Notes: generated by a model not told the origin, from the letters alone. 64,000 nt of DNA from Clostridia bacterium (GCA_910574835.1 CAJTDE010000018.1:1-64000), one strand, 5' to 3'. Positions 44,196 to 52,031 are shown, counted from the stretch's first letter. Translations and numbers: made by a program.

Positions 44196-44387
44196 ATGAA
44201 AAAAAAAGCTATTTATAAAGTAAAGCGGACTTTTTGCGAAAAACTAATTGCTTTATTGAATCATGGTACAAATCCGATAATGGAAATCTTCCAGGCTGAT
44301 AAAAGCAAAAAAATGCGAGTCGTAATAGATTACGACCCACGGGCAGATAAAGTTGAAATTACATATTTCGCGGAGGATGTATGCTAA
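44196..44387 (+). CDS. Small phage protein related to 43641
   Basis: 63 aa from the ATG at 44196 after GGAGGTGAGGTAGAG: MKKKAIYKVKRTFCEKLIAL, then the shared SKKMRVVIDYDPRADKVEI segment. Overlaps the minus-strand gene 44359-44568 by 29 bases. Function unknown. Confidence 0.62.
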   Translation: MKKKAIYKVKRTFCEKLIALLNHGTNPIMEIFQADKSKKMRVVIDYDPRADKVEITYFAEDVC

Positions 44388-44568
44388 TTAGTTCATCAGG
44401 TACACCAAGAACTTCACTAACAGTTTCTTTTCTGTCCCACATAAAAGCATAAGTTTTTGGAATATTGGCGATAAAATAAACATCCCACGCAAATGCATTT
44501 ATCAATTTCATAATGCGATCATGCTCCGATTCTTTGCATGATCTTAAGTCGATATAGTATTGTTTCAC
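44359..44568 (-). CDS. Small minus-strand protein (cassette 4), related to 43858
   Basis: 69 aa with GTG start after GGAGAAAAAATATT: MKQYYIDLRSCKESEHDRIM, then KLINAFAWDVYFIANIPKTY, ending ELISIHPPRNM. Shares the strand-helix-strand layout with cassette 3. Promoter in module D. Confidence 0.62.
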   Translation of the reverse strand: MKQYYIDLRSCKESEHDRIMKLINAFAWDVYFIANIPKTYAFMWDRKETVSEVLGVPDELISIHPPRNM

Positions 44569-44577
44569 AATATTTTT

Positions 44578-44650
44578 TCTCCTTATGCACTCGGCTCTGG
44601 AAGGAGCCTGTATAAAAAGTATATCACGGAAAGGAAGAAAAAGAAATATT
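44578..44650. repeat. Promoter-leader module D
   Basis: GGCTCTGGAAGGAGCC hairpin and minus-strand TATACT (44623-44618) with a weak -35, then GGAAAGGAAGAAAAAG as in module C. Confidence 0.7.
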
Positions 44651-44672
44651 TCAAAAGGCCCTTCGGGGCTAA

Positions 44673-44747
44673 GGAGCCATAGCTTAACAGGCAGAGCAAT
44701 CAGCCCTCCAATACTGATAAATTCGGGTTCGAGTCCCGATGGCTCCT
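44673..44747 (+). tRNA. tRNA-like gene with a 10-base anticodon loop
   Basis: The acceptor stem GGAGCCA / TGGCTCC is perfect. The D arm is GCTT / GAGC with AACAGGCA loop. The T arm TCGGG-TTCGAGT-CCCGA is canonical. The anticodon stem ATCAG / CTGAT encloses CCCTCCAATA, ten bases instead of seven, so the anticodon is ambiguous (TCC or CCA read in different registers). CCA is not encoded. It could be a decayed tRNA or a specialised phage tRNA-like RNA. Confidence 0.75.
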
Positions 44748-44815
44748 ATCAGAAGCGCATCTGAAAGCAAGTTGTACAATCAGTAATTCATAGAATGACC
44801 TAAAGGAGGGATTCG

Positions 44816-44968
44816 ATGGAAAAAATTACAGGACGTTTGTTCATCCGAGAGGAGAATGAGACAGAATACAGGCCCTGGAGCGAATTGACAGAAGAAGAGG
44901 CAAAGAAGATTAGCGACTGCCTGAACCGACAGGCAGCTCATGCCGCTAATTTTAAGGAGATAGCATAG
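44816..44968 (+). CDS. Small phage protein, unknown
   Basis: 50 aa: MEKITGRLFIREENETEYRP, then WSELTEEEAKKISDCLNRQA. AAAGGAGGGATTCG is a strong ribosome site. Widespread-looking small early protein of Clostridial phages; no function known. Confidence 0.7.
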   Translation: MEKITGRLFIREENETEYRPWSELTEEEAKKISDCLNRQAAHAANFKEIA

Positions 44969-45078
44969 GCCGCAGACAAGCGGCCATGAAGGACAAGCAA
45001 TAAATAAGCCTATGCCGGGAAGCAGAAAGGGCCTATTTGGATCCAAGCCTATTATAGCAGAAAAGGAGGAGATTGAGA

Positions 45079-45279
45079 ATGCCTTATTACAGGGTGTGTT
45101 CTTTCTGTGGGGCTCATTTGGATCCGGATGAAAAGTGTGATTGTCAGATGGTGCGGGGCGAATTAGACAGAAATGAAAATGGGTTATGTGGTGCGGAGCA
45201 GCAATATATAAATTGGGACAAGAATCGTAAAAATCCATTGAAGAAGAGGGCGAAAGGGTTAGAGGATGGAAAGGATTGA
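45079..45279 (+). CDS. Small zinc-finger-like phage protein
   Basis: 66 aa: MPYYRVCSFCGAHLDPDEKC followed by DC, a four-cysteine ribbon (CxxC...CxC), then a charged tail. AAAAGGAGGAGATTGAG precedes the ATG at 45079. It overlaps the next gene by 14 bases. Confidence 0.7.
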   Translation: MPYYRVCSFCGAHLDPDEKCDCQMVRGELDRNENGLCGAEQQYINWDKNRKNPLKKRAKGLEDGKD

Positions 45280-45466
45280 ACAAAAGGAGAAACATGGATT
45301 TAAATTGAATGTTGAACAGAGAAGAGAGTTGCTTATTGCTTTGGGCAGAAAACGAGACCGGAAGTCAAAGAGAGCAAGAGAGGAATTTAGACGGCCTGCG
45401 TTTCAGGGAACCTTATTGGAGCCAGGGCATAAGCGGGAAGAGGGTAAATTATGGAGGGAATTATGA
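45266..45466 (+). CDS. Small basic phage protein
   Basis: 66 aa, strongly basic: FKLNVEQRRELLIALGRKRD, then RKSKRAREEFRRPAF. Likely nucleic-acid binding by charge only. Its stop overlaps the next start as ATGA at 45463. Confidence 0.6.
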   Translation: MERIEQKEKHGFKLNVEQRRELLIALGRKRDRKSKRAREEFRRPAFQGTLLEPGHKREEGKLWREL

Positions 45467-45801
45467 GGATATGTCCTAAGTGTGGAGGTAAATTTGATAG
45501 GCTCTTGGCAGTTTCGAGAATAGATAATAAAACGATGCTCTGTAATGATTGTGGTACAAGGGAGGCTGTTGAGGCTATGGAAGGAAAGATTGTGTCAAAG
45601 TGGCAGGCATTAAAAGCATATAACCTGCTAAAACAGTATTGTGGTCAAGGGAACTGTAAAGGCTGCTTGTTTGAAATGGAAGAGAATGAATGTACGGATT
45701 GTCTCTTGATTTATGAGAGTTCACCGGACAGGTGGCCGGAATTGGAGTTAGAGGTAGATGAAAGTGAAATTGAAAGAGTTAAAGGGAAAAAGGGTAGATG
45801 A
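45463..45801 (+). CDS. Zinc-ribbon phage protein
   Basis: 112 aa from the ATG at 45463 after GAGGGAATT. MRICPKCGGKFDRLLA and CNDCGTREAVEAM form one ribbon; YCGQGNCKGCLFEMEENECT then DC a second cysteine cluster. Translationally coupled to the basic protein upstream. Role unknown, probably DNA- or RNA-related. Confidence 0.68.
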   Translation: MRICPKCGGKFDRLLAVSRIDNKTMLCNDCGTREAVEAMEGKIVSKWQALKAYNLLKQYCGQGNCKGCLFEMEENECTDCLLIYESSPDRWPELELEVDESEIERVKGKKGR

Positions 45802-45881
45802 TTTCAAATGAAATTTTTACTGGAAAAAGGAGTGCTGCTTATGACGTACCGGATTGAATATGCCGGGGGAAGCTCCCAAAA

Positions 45882-46727
45882 ATGAAAATATTATCATGTG
45901 GTGCGGGACAGCAGAGTACGGCACTAGCATTAATGAGCTGTGATAATGTGCTAAATCCAGGGAAATATCCAATCGTTCCGGTTTATGATGCAGTTTTATT
46001 TTGTGATCTCGGCGGGGAAAGGGAGTGGGTATACCGGCAGGTAGATTTTTTGAAAAATCAATGTACAAAGGCCGGAATCCCGTTTTACATACTTCGGGAA
46101 AAGAATCTGAAAGAAGATTATATGAAAAATTACGGCAGGAGCCGGGTAGTGACGATCCCTTTCTGGAGCATTGACGAAAACGGAAAAAAGGGAAAAATGA
46201 CAAGACATTGTACGATTGATTACAAGATAATTCAGATGCAGGATTTTGTAAGGTGGAATCTGCTTGGATATAAAAAGGGACAGAGAACCAAACCGGAGGA
46301 CATACAGGCCCATGAGATGCATATAGGTTTTACCACAGAGGAGCAGCAGCGCATATTTGACAACAAACATAAGTTGTTTGTGAACAAATTTCCGATGGTG
46401 GAAATGGGATTGGTCAGGGCTGATAACTACGCTTATGTGAAAGAACGCTGGGGAATGGAGACACGCGGAAGTGCCTGCCTATTCTGTCCGTTTCATACCA
46501 ATTATTTTTTCCATGAATGTAAACAGAGCTGCAGAGCTGATTATCAAACGGTGCTGGAATTTGATGAAATGCTAGAGAATGGAATACCAAATTCCAGAAT
46601 CGGGGTGCCAAATAGCAAAGTGTATATCAGCCGGAGCCGGAAAAGGATCAAAGATTTGACGGAAGTAGAGTGCAGGGACAAAGAAACTTTTGATTATAAA
46701 GGCCGGCGGATCTGGAATGGATTTTAA
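45882..46727 (+). CDS. PP-loop phosphosulfate-reductase-like protein
   Basis: 281 aa. The adenylate-binding PP-loop is LSCGAGQQSTALALMS (SGGxDS variant), followed by YDAVLFCDLGGEREWVY and, later, GSACLFCPFHTNYFFHECKQ with paired cysteines for a possible iron-sulfur or zinc site. Relatives include PAPS reductases and DndC-type sulfur-transfer proteins. In a phage with two methyltransferases and a radical-SAM-like neighbour, nucleic-acid modification or nucleotide salvage is plausible; direct evidence is absent. A 14-aa ORF (45841-45885) overlaps its start as ATGA. Confidence 0.78.
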   Translation: MKILSCGAGQQSTALALMSCDNVLNPGKYPIVPVYDAVLFCDLGGEREWVYRQVDFLKNQCTKAGIPFYILREKNLKEDYMKNYGRSRVVTIPFWSIDENGKKGKMTRHCTIDYKIIQMQDFVRWNLLGYKKGQRTKPEDIQAHEMHIGFTTEEQQRIFDNKHKLFVNKFPMVEMGLVRADNYAYVKERWGMETRGSACLFCPFHTNYFFHECKQSCRADYQTVLEFDEMLENGIPNSRIGVPNSKVYISRSRKRIKDLTEVECRDKETFDYKGRRIWNGF

Positions 46728-46745
46728 TGCGGATCAGGAGGGGAA

Positions 46746-47669
46746 ATGAGAATAGGATTACATGATGCGGAAAAATCGCATTTTAAATCAAAGAGCTTTC
46801 CGAATTTGGCATTGATGAAAATATCTGCGTGGCATAAGAATTTTGGTGATGATGTGGAATGGTGGAATCCTCTGTATAAATATGACCGAGTATACAGCAG
46901 TAAAATATTTGATTTTACACCTGTAGATCCATATCTTCCGGAAGATACGATCCGCGGAGGAACAGGATACCGGGATATTCCATTGAATCAGGATTTGCCA
47001 TCAGAAATTGATAATATGTTCCCTGACTATAGTATTTACCCGGAATGTGATTATGCGGTCGGATATCTTACAAGGGGATGTATCAGAAATTGTCGTTGGT
47101 GTGTTGTTCCGAAGAAAGAAGGACAGATTAGGCCATATAGATACTGGCAGGATATTGTGAGAAAGGATACGAACAAGCTTGTACTGATGGACAATAATAT
47201 TCTGGCTTGCAAATATGGGATATCGCAGCTTGAAAGTTTGATAGGGAGCGGGTATAGGATTGATCTTAATCAGGGAATGGATGCAAGGCTTGTGGATTCT
47301 CGTGTGGCGGAGATTTTGTCAAAGTTGGACTGGCTCCGTTATATCAGATTTTCGTGTGATCAAAAATCACAGGTAGATCCAATCCGGCAGGTAGTTGATA
47401 TGCTGATACAATATGGTGTCAGACCTTACAGGATATTTATCTACATACTTGTTACGTTGGATTTAAAGGATGCATCGGAAAGAGTGGAAGCGTTGAAAGA
47501 CTATCCGGGAATTAATCTTTATGCTCAAGCGGAAAGAAATGAGAGACAGGGAATAGTACCAAATAAGGCGCAACTGGAATTTGCCCAGAGGTACATATAC
47601 AGTGGGATATACCGGAAAGAAACATGGAAAGAGTATTGCGGTAAAAGAGGATTTAGTCAGGAGGGGTGA
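46746..47669 (+). CDS. Radical-SAM-like phage protein
   Basis: 307 aa. RGCIRNCRWCVVPKKEG is the CxxxCxxC cluster motif, preceded by YPECDYAVGYLT as in radical-SAM domains with a B12-binding-like N-terminus reduced to ~100 residues. KLVLMDNNILA and YIRFSCDQKSQVD are later barrel segments. The gene starts 18 bases after the PP-loop gene. The substrate is unknown; co-location suggests a shared modification pathway. Confidence 0.78.
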   Translation: MRIGLHDAEKSHFKSKSFPNLALMKISAWHKNFGDDVEWWNPLYKYDRVYSSKIFDFTPVDPYLPEDTIRGGTGYRDIPLNQDLPSEIDNMFPDYSIYPECDYAVGYLTRGCIRNCRWCVVPKKEGQIRPYRYWQDIVRKDTNKLVLMDNNILACKYGISQLESLIGSGYRIDLNQGMDARLVDSRVAEILSKLDWLRYIRFSCDQKSQVDPIRQVVDMLIQYGVRPYRIFIYILVTLDLKDASERVEALKDYPGINLYAQAERNERQGIVPNKAQLEFAQRYIYSGIYRKETWKEYCGKRGFSQEG

Positions 47670-47670
47670 T

Positions 47671-47769
47671 ATGAGCAGAGTAAGATCAATTCTATTCAAT
47701 ACAGACAATCCCTGGGTATGGGTGATAGAATTTGAGCCATGCGAAAAGCCTGACGGGTGGCCGGAATGA
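47671..47769 (+). CDS. Very small phage protein
   Basis: 32 aa: MSRVRSILFNTDNPWVWVIE, then FEPCEKPDGWPE. AGGAGGGGTGAT is a strong ribosome site. Its stop overlaps the dam start as ATGA at 47766, implying translational coupling. Confidence 0.65.
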   Translation: MSRVRSILFNTDNPWVWVIEFEPCEKPDGWPE

Positions 47770-48560
47770 GAGCAATAATGAAATACCCTGGCAGTAAGTG
47801 GAGCCTTGCAAAATGGATCATAGATTTCTTTCCGGAGCATCATAGCTATTTGGAGCCTTTCTTTGGCAGCGGAGCTGTCCTCTTTAACAAACCAAGAAGC
47901 CACATAGAGACTGTAAATGACTTAGATGGCAATGTGGTTAATTTGTTCGAGTGGATTAAGAGGGACCCGGAGCGTTTGGCCCATGAGATTTATTATACAC
48001 CTTATGCCCGGCAGGTCTATGAGGATGTTTTTGCTATGGTTCCAGAGGACAGTTTTGAGAGGGCGGTCAATTTTTATATCCGGTTAAATATGGGACACGG
48101 ATTCCGCACAAACGGAGAGAAGGTTGGCTGGAAGAACGATGTACAGGGCAGAGAAAGGGCTTACGCCTCACAAGATTGGTGCAACTTACCGGGAAAGATT
48201 ATGCAGGCTGCTGAAAGGCTTCGGGGTGTCCAGATTGAGAATCGGCCAGCTGTGGAGCTGATAGAAAGATTTAATTATCCCAATGTGCTTATTTATCTGG
48301 ACCCTCCTTACGTGCTTAGCACCAGAAGTGGCAAACAGTACAAATATGAGCTGGATGATAAAGGCCAGATTAAGTTGCTGGATGTAGCACTGGCCCACAA
48401 AGGGCCGTTACTGATATCAGGTTATGACAATGAGTTGTACAATGACCGTCTGCATGAGTGGCATCGGGAAGAGACTACTTGTTACTCGCAAGTATGCAGT
48501 AAAAAGCGGGAAATATTGTGGATGAATTTTGAGCCAGAGAAGCAATTGAGCTTGTTTTAA
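47766..48560 (+). CDS. DNA adenine N6-methyltransferase (Dam-like)
   Basis: 264 aa class-D methyltransferase. MKYPGSKWSLAKWII is motif X, YLEPFFGSGAVLFNKP motif I (SAM binding) and IYLDPPYVLSTRSG the catalytic DPPY motif IV. The product protects phage DNA from restriction or marks replication. The target sequence cannot be read from the protein. Confidence 0.92.
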   Translation: MRAIMKYPGSKWSLAKWIIDFFPEHHSYLEPFFGSGAVLFNKPRSHIETVNDLDGNVVNLFEWIKRDPERLAHEIYYTPYARQVYEDVFAMVPEDSFERAVNFYIRLNMGHGFRTNGEKVGWKNDVQGRERAYASQDWCNLPGKIMQAAERLRGVQIENRPAVELIERFNYPNVLIYLDPPYVLSTRSGKQYKYELDDKGQIKLLDVALAHKGPLLISGYDNELYNDRLHEWHREETTCYSQVCSKKREILWMNFEPEKQLSLF

Positions 48561-48590
48561 AAAATTAAGTTTTAAACGGAGAAAAATCTT

Positions 48591-48725
48591 ATATCAGATA
48601 TAGAAGTAATTGAGAGTTTTAATAATGCATGGAGAGCATTGGCAAGAACTGATATAGATGAAACCCAACGGGTAGCAATGGTTTCAGGAATCTTTAAAAG
48701 ATTAAGGTTTAGGAGGGCAGAATGA
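48591..48725 (+). CDS. Small phage protein with non-ATG start
   Basis: A clear coding frame reads ISDIEVIESFNNAWRALART, then DIDETQRVAMVSGIFKRLRF and stops at TGA 48723-48725, overlapping the next ATG (48722). No ATG, GTG or TTG exists at its beginning; ATA at 48591 after ACGGAGAAAAATCTT is the best-placed candidate. Tentative. Confidence 0.42.
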   Translation: MSDIEVIESFNNAWRALARTDIDETQRVAMVSGIFKRLRFRRAE

Positions 48726-49067
48726 AGAAAAAGGTTATAAATATGATTGGATGCTTCATTGCAAGATGGATAATAGGTAGCTTTAAGGATGGGCTTATGG
48801 TAAAGCGAAAAGCTGGTGCGGAGCAGATAATAACAGTTTTTTCTGTACAGGCATATAAAAATATCATCATACCAGCCATACGAAGAACTGTTGATGGACC
48901 TTTTCGGGTGGGAGACGTTGTGACGGATACTTTGGTGAAATTGTTATTACAGGAATAACCAATGGAACGCTAAGAGGTTATAGTCGGAAAGATGGTATGG
49001 TATTTAATGGGTTAGACAGCCAGAAATTTAAAAGAGTAGTTGGATATGTTGAGCTAAAAATAAGTTA
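48722..49067 (+). pseudogene. Small phage gene with apparent frameshift
   Basis: The frame from 48722 gives 78 aa (MKKKVINMIGCFIARWIIGS...DGPFRVGDVVTDTLVKLLLQE) and stops at 48958. A second frame entering near 48910 continues in protein-like fashion (DGYFGEIVITGITNGTLRGY, then SRKDGMVFNGLDSQKFKRVV) to TAG 49067. The two may be one frameshifted gene or two overlapping genes. No slippery site is seen. Confidence 0.5.
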
Positions 49068-49631
49068 GGAGTACCCAGTAAGATAATTAATAAGCAGAGG
49101 TGTACCATATAATGTCTTTTCATCTGCATTAATATTAAGTAATAAAAAAATAACAGTTACTGGTATTTTTTTATTATGATAAATAAGCTCTGAACTCAAT
49201 GAAGTAACATTGTTCAGAAATATTAAATTTGATGTTGAACAGGTTACAATTAAATTGTTATAATAATCGTTTTCTAATTTTATATAAAAATTTAGATTTT
49301 TGTTCGTTTTTTCATAATAATTTAAATCAACTAATAAACCGGTATCAGTTTCTTCTGCTTGGTGTAGAAACATGAAACCATGACATTGATAAAAAAAATG
49401 CTCTTTAAATTTAGAAAAACGATTATCAATTTTTTTAAATTTTTTCTTTCGCTTTAAGTATTTTATAACTTTATAGAATTTATATTCTATTGAATTTTTG
49501 GAGTAAGCAATATTTGATACAATTATTTTTAAATTTATTTTTAAATCAGAAAAAGGATTGAAGAATTTTTTATTAAGTTCGGTCTCTTTAAAAATATTGT
49601 TGACTTTATTTTCTGAGAAATAAATTATCAT
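49065..49631 (-). CDS. AT-rich minus-strand moron, unknown
   Basis: 188 aa from the ATG at 49631, preceded by AAAAAAGGAAAATAAT; longer in-frame starts at 49676 and 49682 lack ribosome sites. MIIYFSENKVNNIFKETELN at the start, a lysine-rich centre (YLKRKKKFKKIDNRFSKF) and FYQCHGFMFLHQAEETDTG. Very low GC compared with neighbours and opposite to the early operon, so probably a recently acquired lysogenic gene. Function unknown. Confidence 0.6.
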   Translation of the reverse strand: MIIYFSENKVNNIFKETELNKKFFNPFSDLKINLKIIVSNIAYSKNSIEYKFYKVIKYLKRKKKFKKIDNRFSKFKEHFFYQCHGFMFLHQAEETDTGLLVDLNYYEKTNKNLNFYIKLENDYYNNLIVTCSTSNLIFLNNVTSLSSELIYHNKKIPVTVIFLLLNINADEKTLYGTPLLINYLTGYS

Positions 49632-49771
49632 ATTATTTTCCTTTTTTGCTTTGATCATAATTTGTTTAGTAGACATTGTCAATATAGATTTAGAAGGAAA
49701 AAAGTGGTTAGGACAATTGATAAAGAAAATTTTAAATTAGGACTTAGGACAATGGGATAGAAAGGAAAGAA

Positions 49772-49993
49772 ATGTGGAAGGTATTATTTGAATATAGTGA
49801 TAAATCAAAATGCAAAATCACAGGTGCGCACAAAGAAATACCCCTAAGATTAGCCATAGATTATCACAATTTATATGGTATACACGCTATAAGGTCCATA
49901 TATCAGCAGTACCCCAAGAAAGATAATCCAGAAATGGATTTGATGGAGAAAATTGAAGAGTTAGAACAACGGGAGTTTTCAATGGAGAATTAG
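49772..49993 (+). CDS. Small phage protein, unknown
   Basis: 73 aa: MWKVLFEYSDKSKCKITGAH, then KEIPLRLAIDYHNLYGIHAI. GAAAGGAAAGAA ribosome site. A compact domain of the kind seen in many Clostridial phage early regions; no function known. Confidence 0.65.
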   Translation: MWKVLFEYSDKSKCKITGAHKEIPLRLAIDYHNLYGIHAIRSIYQQYPKKDNPEMDLMEKIEELEQREFSMEN

Positions 49994-50016
49994 GATTTAG
50001 GCCAGGAGAGGTAAGA

Positions 50017-50313
50017 ATGGAAAAAAGAACGTATAAAATGGGGCAATTAATTTATGGAGTAGAATTTGACATTGCCAACATAGAACATGCAGAAGTCAGT
50101 GGTTATTTGTTTATGGCAGAGTGCGGAGATTATATTTTATGTTCTTCCGAATATGTTGATTGCTCCGGAAATTTTAAGAGACAGCTTAAGGAGATGTATT
50201 TAGAATCGGTCAACAATTATGGGGTTGAAATCCATATGTTACACAAAAAATGGACGTTTCCTACGATTGAGGAAGCAGATCTAGAACTTAAAAAGTTACT
50301 GTTGGATAACTAG
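50017..50313 (+). CDS. Small phage protein, unknown
   Basis: 98 aa: MEKRTYKMGQLIYGVEFDIA, then NIEHAEVSGYLFMAECGDYI. GAGAGGTAAGA precedes the ATG. No recognisable motif; soluble. Confidence 0.62.
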   Translation: MEKRTYKMGQLIYGVEFDIANIEHAEVSGYLFMAECGDYILCSSEYVDCSGNFKRQLKEMYLESVNNYGVEIHMLHKKWTFPTIEEADLELKKLLLDN

Positions 50314-50322
50314 GAGAGAAAA

Positions 50323-50505
50323 ATGAGTGAATGGAAAGTAATGCTTAATGTAAATTTTTATCAGGTGTGGCGTCAGACCCGGCCTCTTCGTCCAGGAGAA
50401 CCTATGCACAGTGGTGTCCGGGAGACGAGAGGATATTTTGAAACAGAATCAGAGGCTCAGGCGTATGCGGACAAACTAAATATGGAAGATGCGGCACTAA
50501 ACTGA
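50323..50505 (+). CDS. Small phage protein, unknown
   Basis: 60 aa: MSEWKVMLNVNFYQVWRQTR, then PGEPMHSGVRETRGYFETE and an AYADKLN tail, resembling small beta-rich proteins with an SPOR-like ending. GGAGAGAAAA ribosome site, nine bases after the previous stop. Confidence 0.62.
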   Translation: MSEWKVMLNVNFYQVWRQTRPLRPGEPMHSGVRETRGYFETESEAQAYADKLNMEDAALN

Positions 50506-50516
50506 AATTTAGAAAA

Positions 50517-50567
50517 GAAAGGAGGCCGGAGCCGCTGGCCAGCGTAAAGGATATCCTGGCTCCTTTC
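50517..50567 (+). promoter_or_regulatory. Hairpin masking a Shine-Dalgarno before the C5 methyltransferase
   Basis: GAAAGGAGGCC (50517-50527) pairs with GGCTCCTTTC (50558-50567), one bulged G. The only strong ribosome-binding sequence, AGGAGG, is inside the left arm, and the ATG at 50574 lies just beyond the hairpin. Folding would bring or hide the site; the effect is not known. Confidence 0.55.
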
Positions 50568-50573
50568 AGAATT

Positions 50574-51935
50574 ATGATAAATGGAGAATTAATAGTAGAC
50601 AACTTCGCCGGTGGTGGAGGCGCCAGTACCGGCATAGAGATGGCAACCGGGTATAGTGTGGATATTGCAATAAATCACGACCCGGAAGCTATCCGGATGC
50701 ATAAGGCCAATCATCCCAACACAAAGCATTATTGTGAAAGCGTTTGGGACATAGATCCGGTTGAAGTATGTAATGGCTATCCTGTAGCCTTGGCCTGGTT
50801 TTCTCCGGACTGTAAGCATTTTTCCAAAGCAAAGGGCGGGAAGCCGAAGGATAAGAACATCCGAGGATTGGCATGGGTGGCACTCCGCTGGGCGGGATTG
50901 GTTAGACCCAGGGTGATTATGTTGGAAAATGTAGAAGAGTTTAAGACATGGGGGCCGCTGAACCGGTCGCACCGGCCTATAAAGGCTAAGCGTGGATATA
51001 CATATCAAAAGTTTGTTCAGCAGCTTACGGATTTAGGATATGAGGTTCAAACACGGGAATTAGTGGCGGCTGATTATGGCGCTCCGACCATGCGGAAAAG
51101 GTTTTTCCTGATTGCGCGGTGTGATGGTAAACCTATCATCTGGCCGGAACCGACACATGGCCCCAGAGACAGCGGGGCGGTTAAGGATGGCATGTTGGAG
51201 CCATACATAGGAGCGTACACACAAATAGATTTTTCGCTCCCATGTCCATCCATATTTGATACATCGGAAGAAATCCGGAAAAAGTATGGAATCAAAGCGG
51301 TTAGACCTTTGGCGCCGAAAACCTTGGACAGAATAGGAAGAGGATTTGTAAAGTTTGTGGTTAATAATAAAGAACCTTACATATTTGAAGGTGTTTTACC
51401 GTTTTTAATTCAGTATCACTCATATTCCGGTAAGGATGTGCGAGGGCAAAAAATTGATGAGCCTCTCATGACTCTGGATAGTTCTAACCGGTATGGGCTT
51501 GTGTGTGCGTTTATCAGCAAGTTTTACAAGAGCGGAACCGGGCAGGATTTAAGGGAACCGCTTGCCACAGTTACAACATCCCCCGGGCATTTCGGATTGG
51601 TCCAGGCATATTTGATTAAATATTACAATAGTGGAGACGGGCAGGATATCAAAGAACCACTGGACACACTCACGACCCGGGACCGGTTCGGCCTGGTGGA
51701 AGTGTATGGTACAAAATACCAGGTGGTAGACATTGGGCTTCGGATGCTGGAACCAAGGGAACAATATAATTGTCAGGGATTTCCGGATGATTACATTATT
51801 GACCGGGACTATTCCGGAAAATCATATTCACGCTCCGAGCAAGTCAAGCGCTGCGGCAATGCCGTGTGTCCGCCGATTCCGGCCGCATTGGTGAGAGCAA
51901 ACCTGCTTGAATTGTGCTTGCACAAAAGAGGGTAG
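50574..51935 (+). CDS. DNA cytosine-5 methyltransferase
   Basis: 453 aa. Motif I is IVDNFAGGGGASTGIEMATG, motif IV WFSPDCKHFSKAKGG with catalytic cysteine in PDC (instead of the usual PC), motif VI MLENVEEF, motif VIII RKRFFLIAR and motif X near the end (QVKRCGNAVCPP). The target-recognition region contains three ~34-residue repeats (DEPLMTLDSSNRYGLV, REPLATVTTSPGHFGLV, KEPLDTLTTRDRFGLV). Likely protects phage DNA against host restriction. Confidence 0.92.
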   Translation: MINGELIVDNFAGGGGASTGIEMATGYSVDIAINHDPEAIRMHKANHPNTKHYCESVWDIDPVEVCNGYPVALAWFSPDCKHFSKAKGGKPKDKNIRGLAWVALRWAGLVRPRVIMLENVEEFKTWGPLNRSHRPIKAKRGYTYQKFVQQLTDLGYEVQTRELVAADYGAPTMRKRFFLIARCDGKPIIWPEPTHGPRDSGAVKDGMLEPYIGAYTQIDFSLPCPSIFDTSEEIRKKYGIKAVRPLAPKTLDRIGRGFVKFVVNNKEPYIFEGVLPFLIQYHSYSGKDVRGQKIDEPLMTLDSSNRYGLVCAFISKFYKSGTGQDLREPLATVTTSPGHFGLVQAYLIKYYNSGDGQDIKEPLDTLTTRDRFGLVEVYGTKYQVVDIGLRMLEPREQYNCQGFPDDYIIDRDYSGKSYSRSEQVKRCGNAVCPPIPAALVRANLLELCLHKRG

Positions 51936-51987
51936 CAGGAGAACACAAGCAGTTTGGGAACAGTATGTATTGAGTGCGTAACAGCAT

Positions 51988-52031
51988 TTAAGAGTAAATA
52001 AAACTAAATATGAGAGATTAAGAGCAAATAA
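51988..52031 (+). repeat. Direct repeats upstream of the TubR/TubZ-like pair (candidate tubC)
   Basis: TTAAGAGTAAATAA (51988-52001) and TTAAGAGCAAATAA (52018-52031), 30 bases apart, with AATATGAGAGATTAAGAG between. Short iterons just before the DNA-binding gene are what a type III partition centromere looks like, though natural ones usually have four or more repeats. Confidence 0.5.

Noticed and set aside
42840-44650. CRISPR array
   Set aside because: The repeated modules are promoter-leader units separated by genes of varying length; no regular short repeat-spacer pattern exists here or anywhere in the window.
45841-45885. 14-aa ORF before the PP-loop gene
   Set aside because: It overlaps the next start as ATGA and could aid coupling, but it is too short and too poor in signals to list as a gene.
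51549-51764. Gene duplication within the C5 methyltransferase as a sign of recombination
   Set aside because: The three internal repeats are typical of the target-recognition region in this phage methyltransferase type; in-frame and without breaks.
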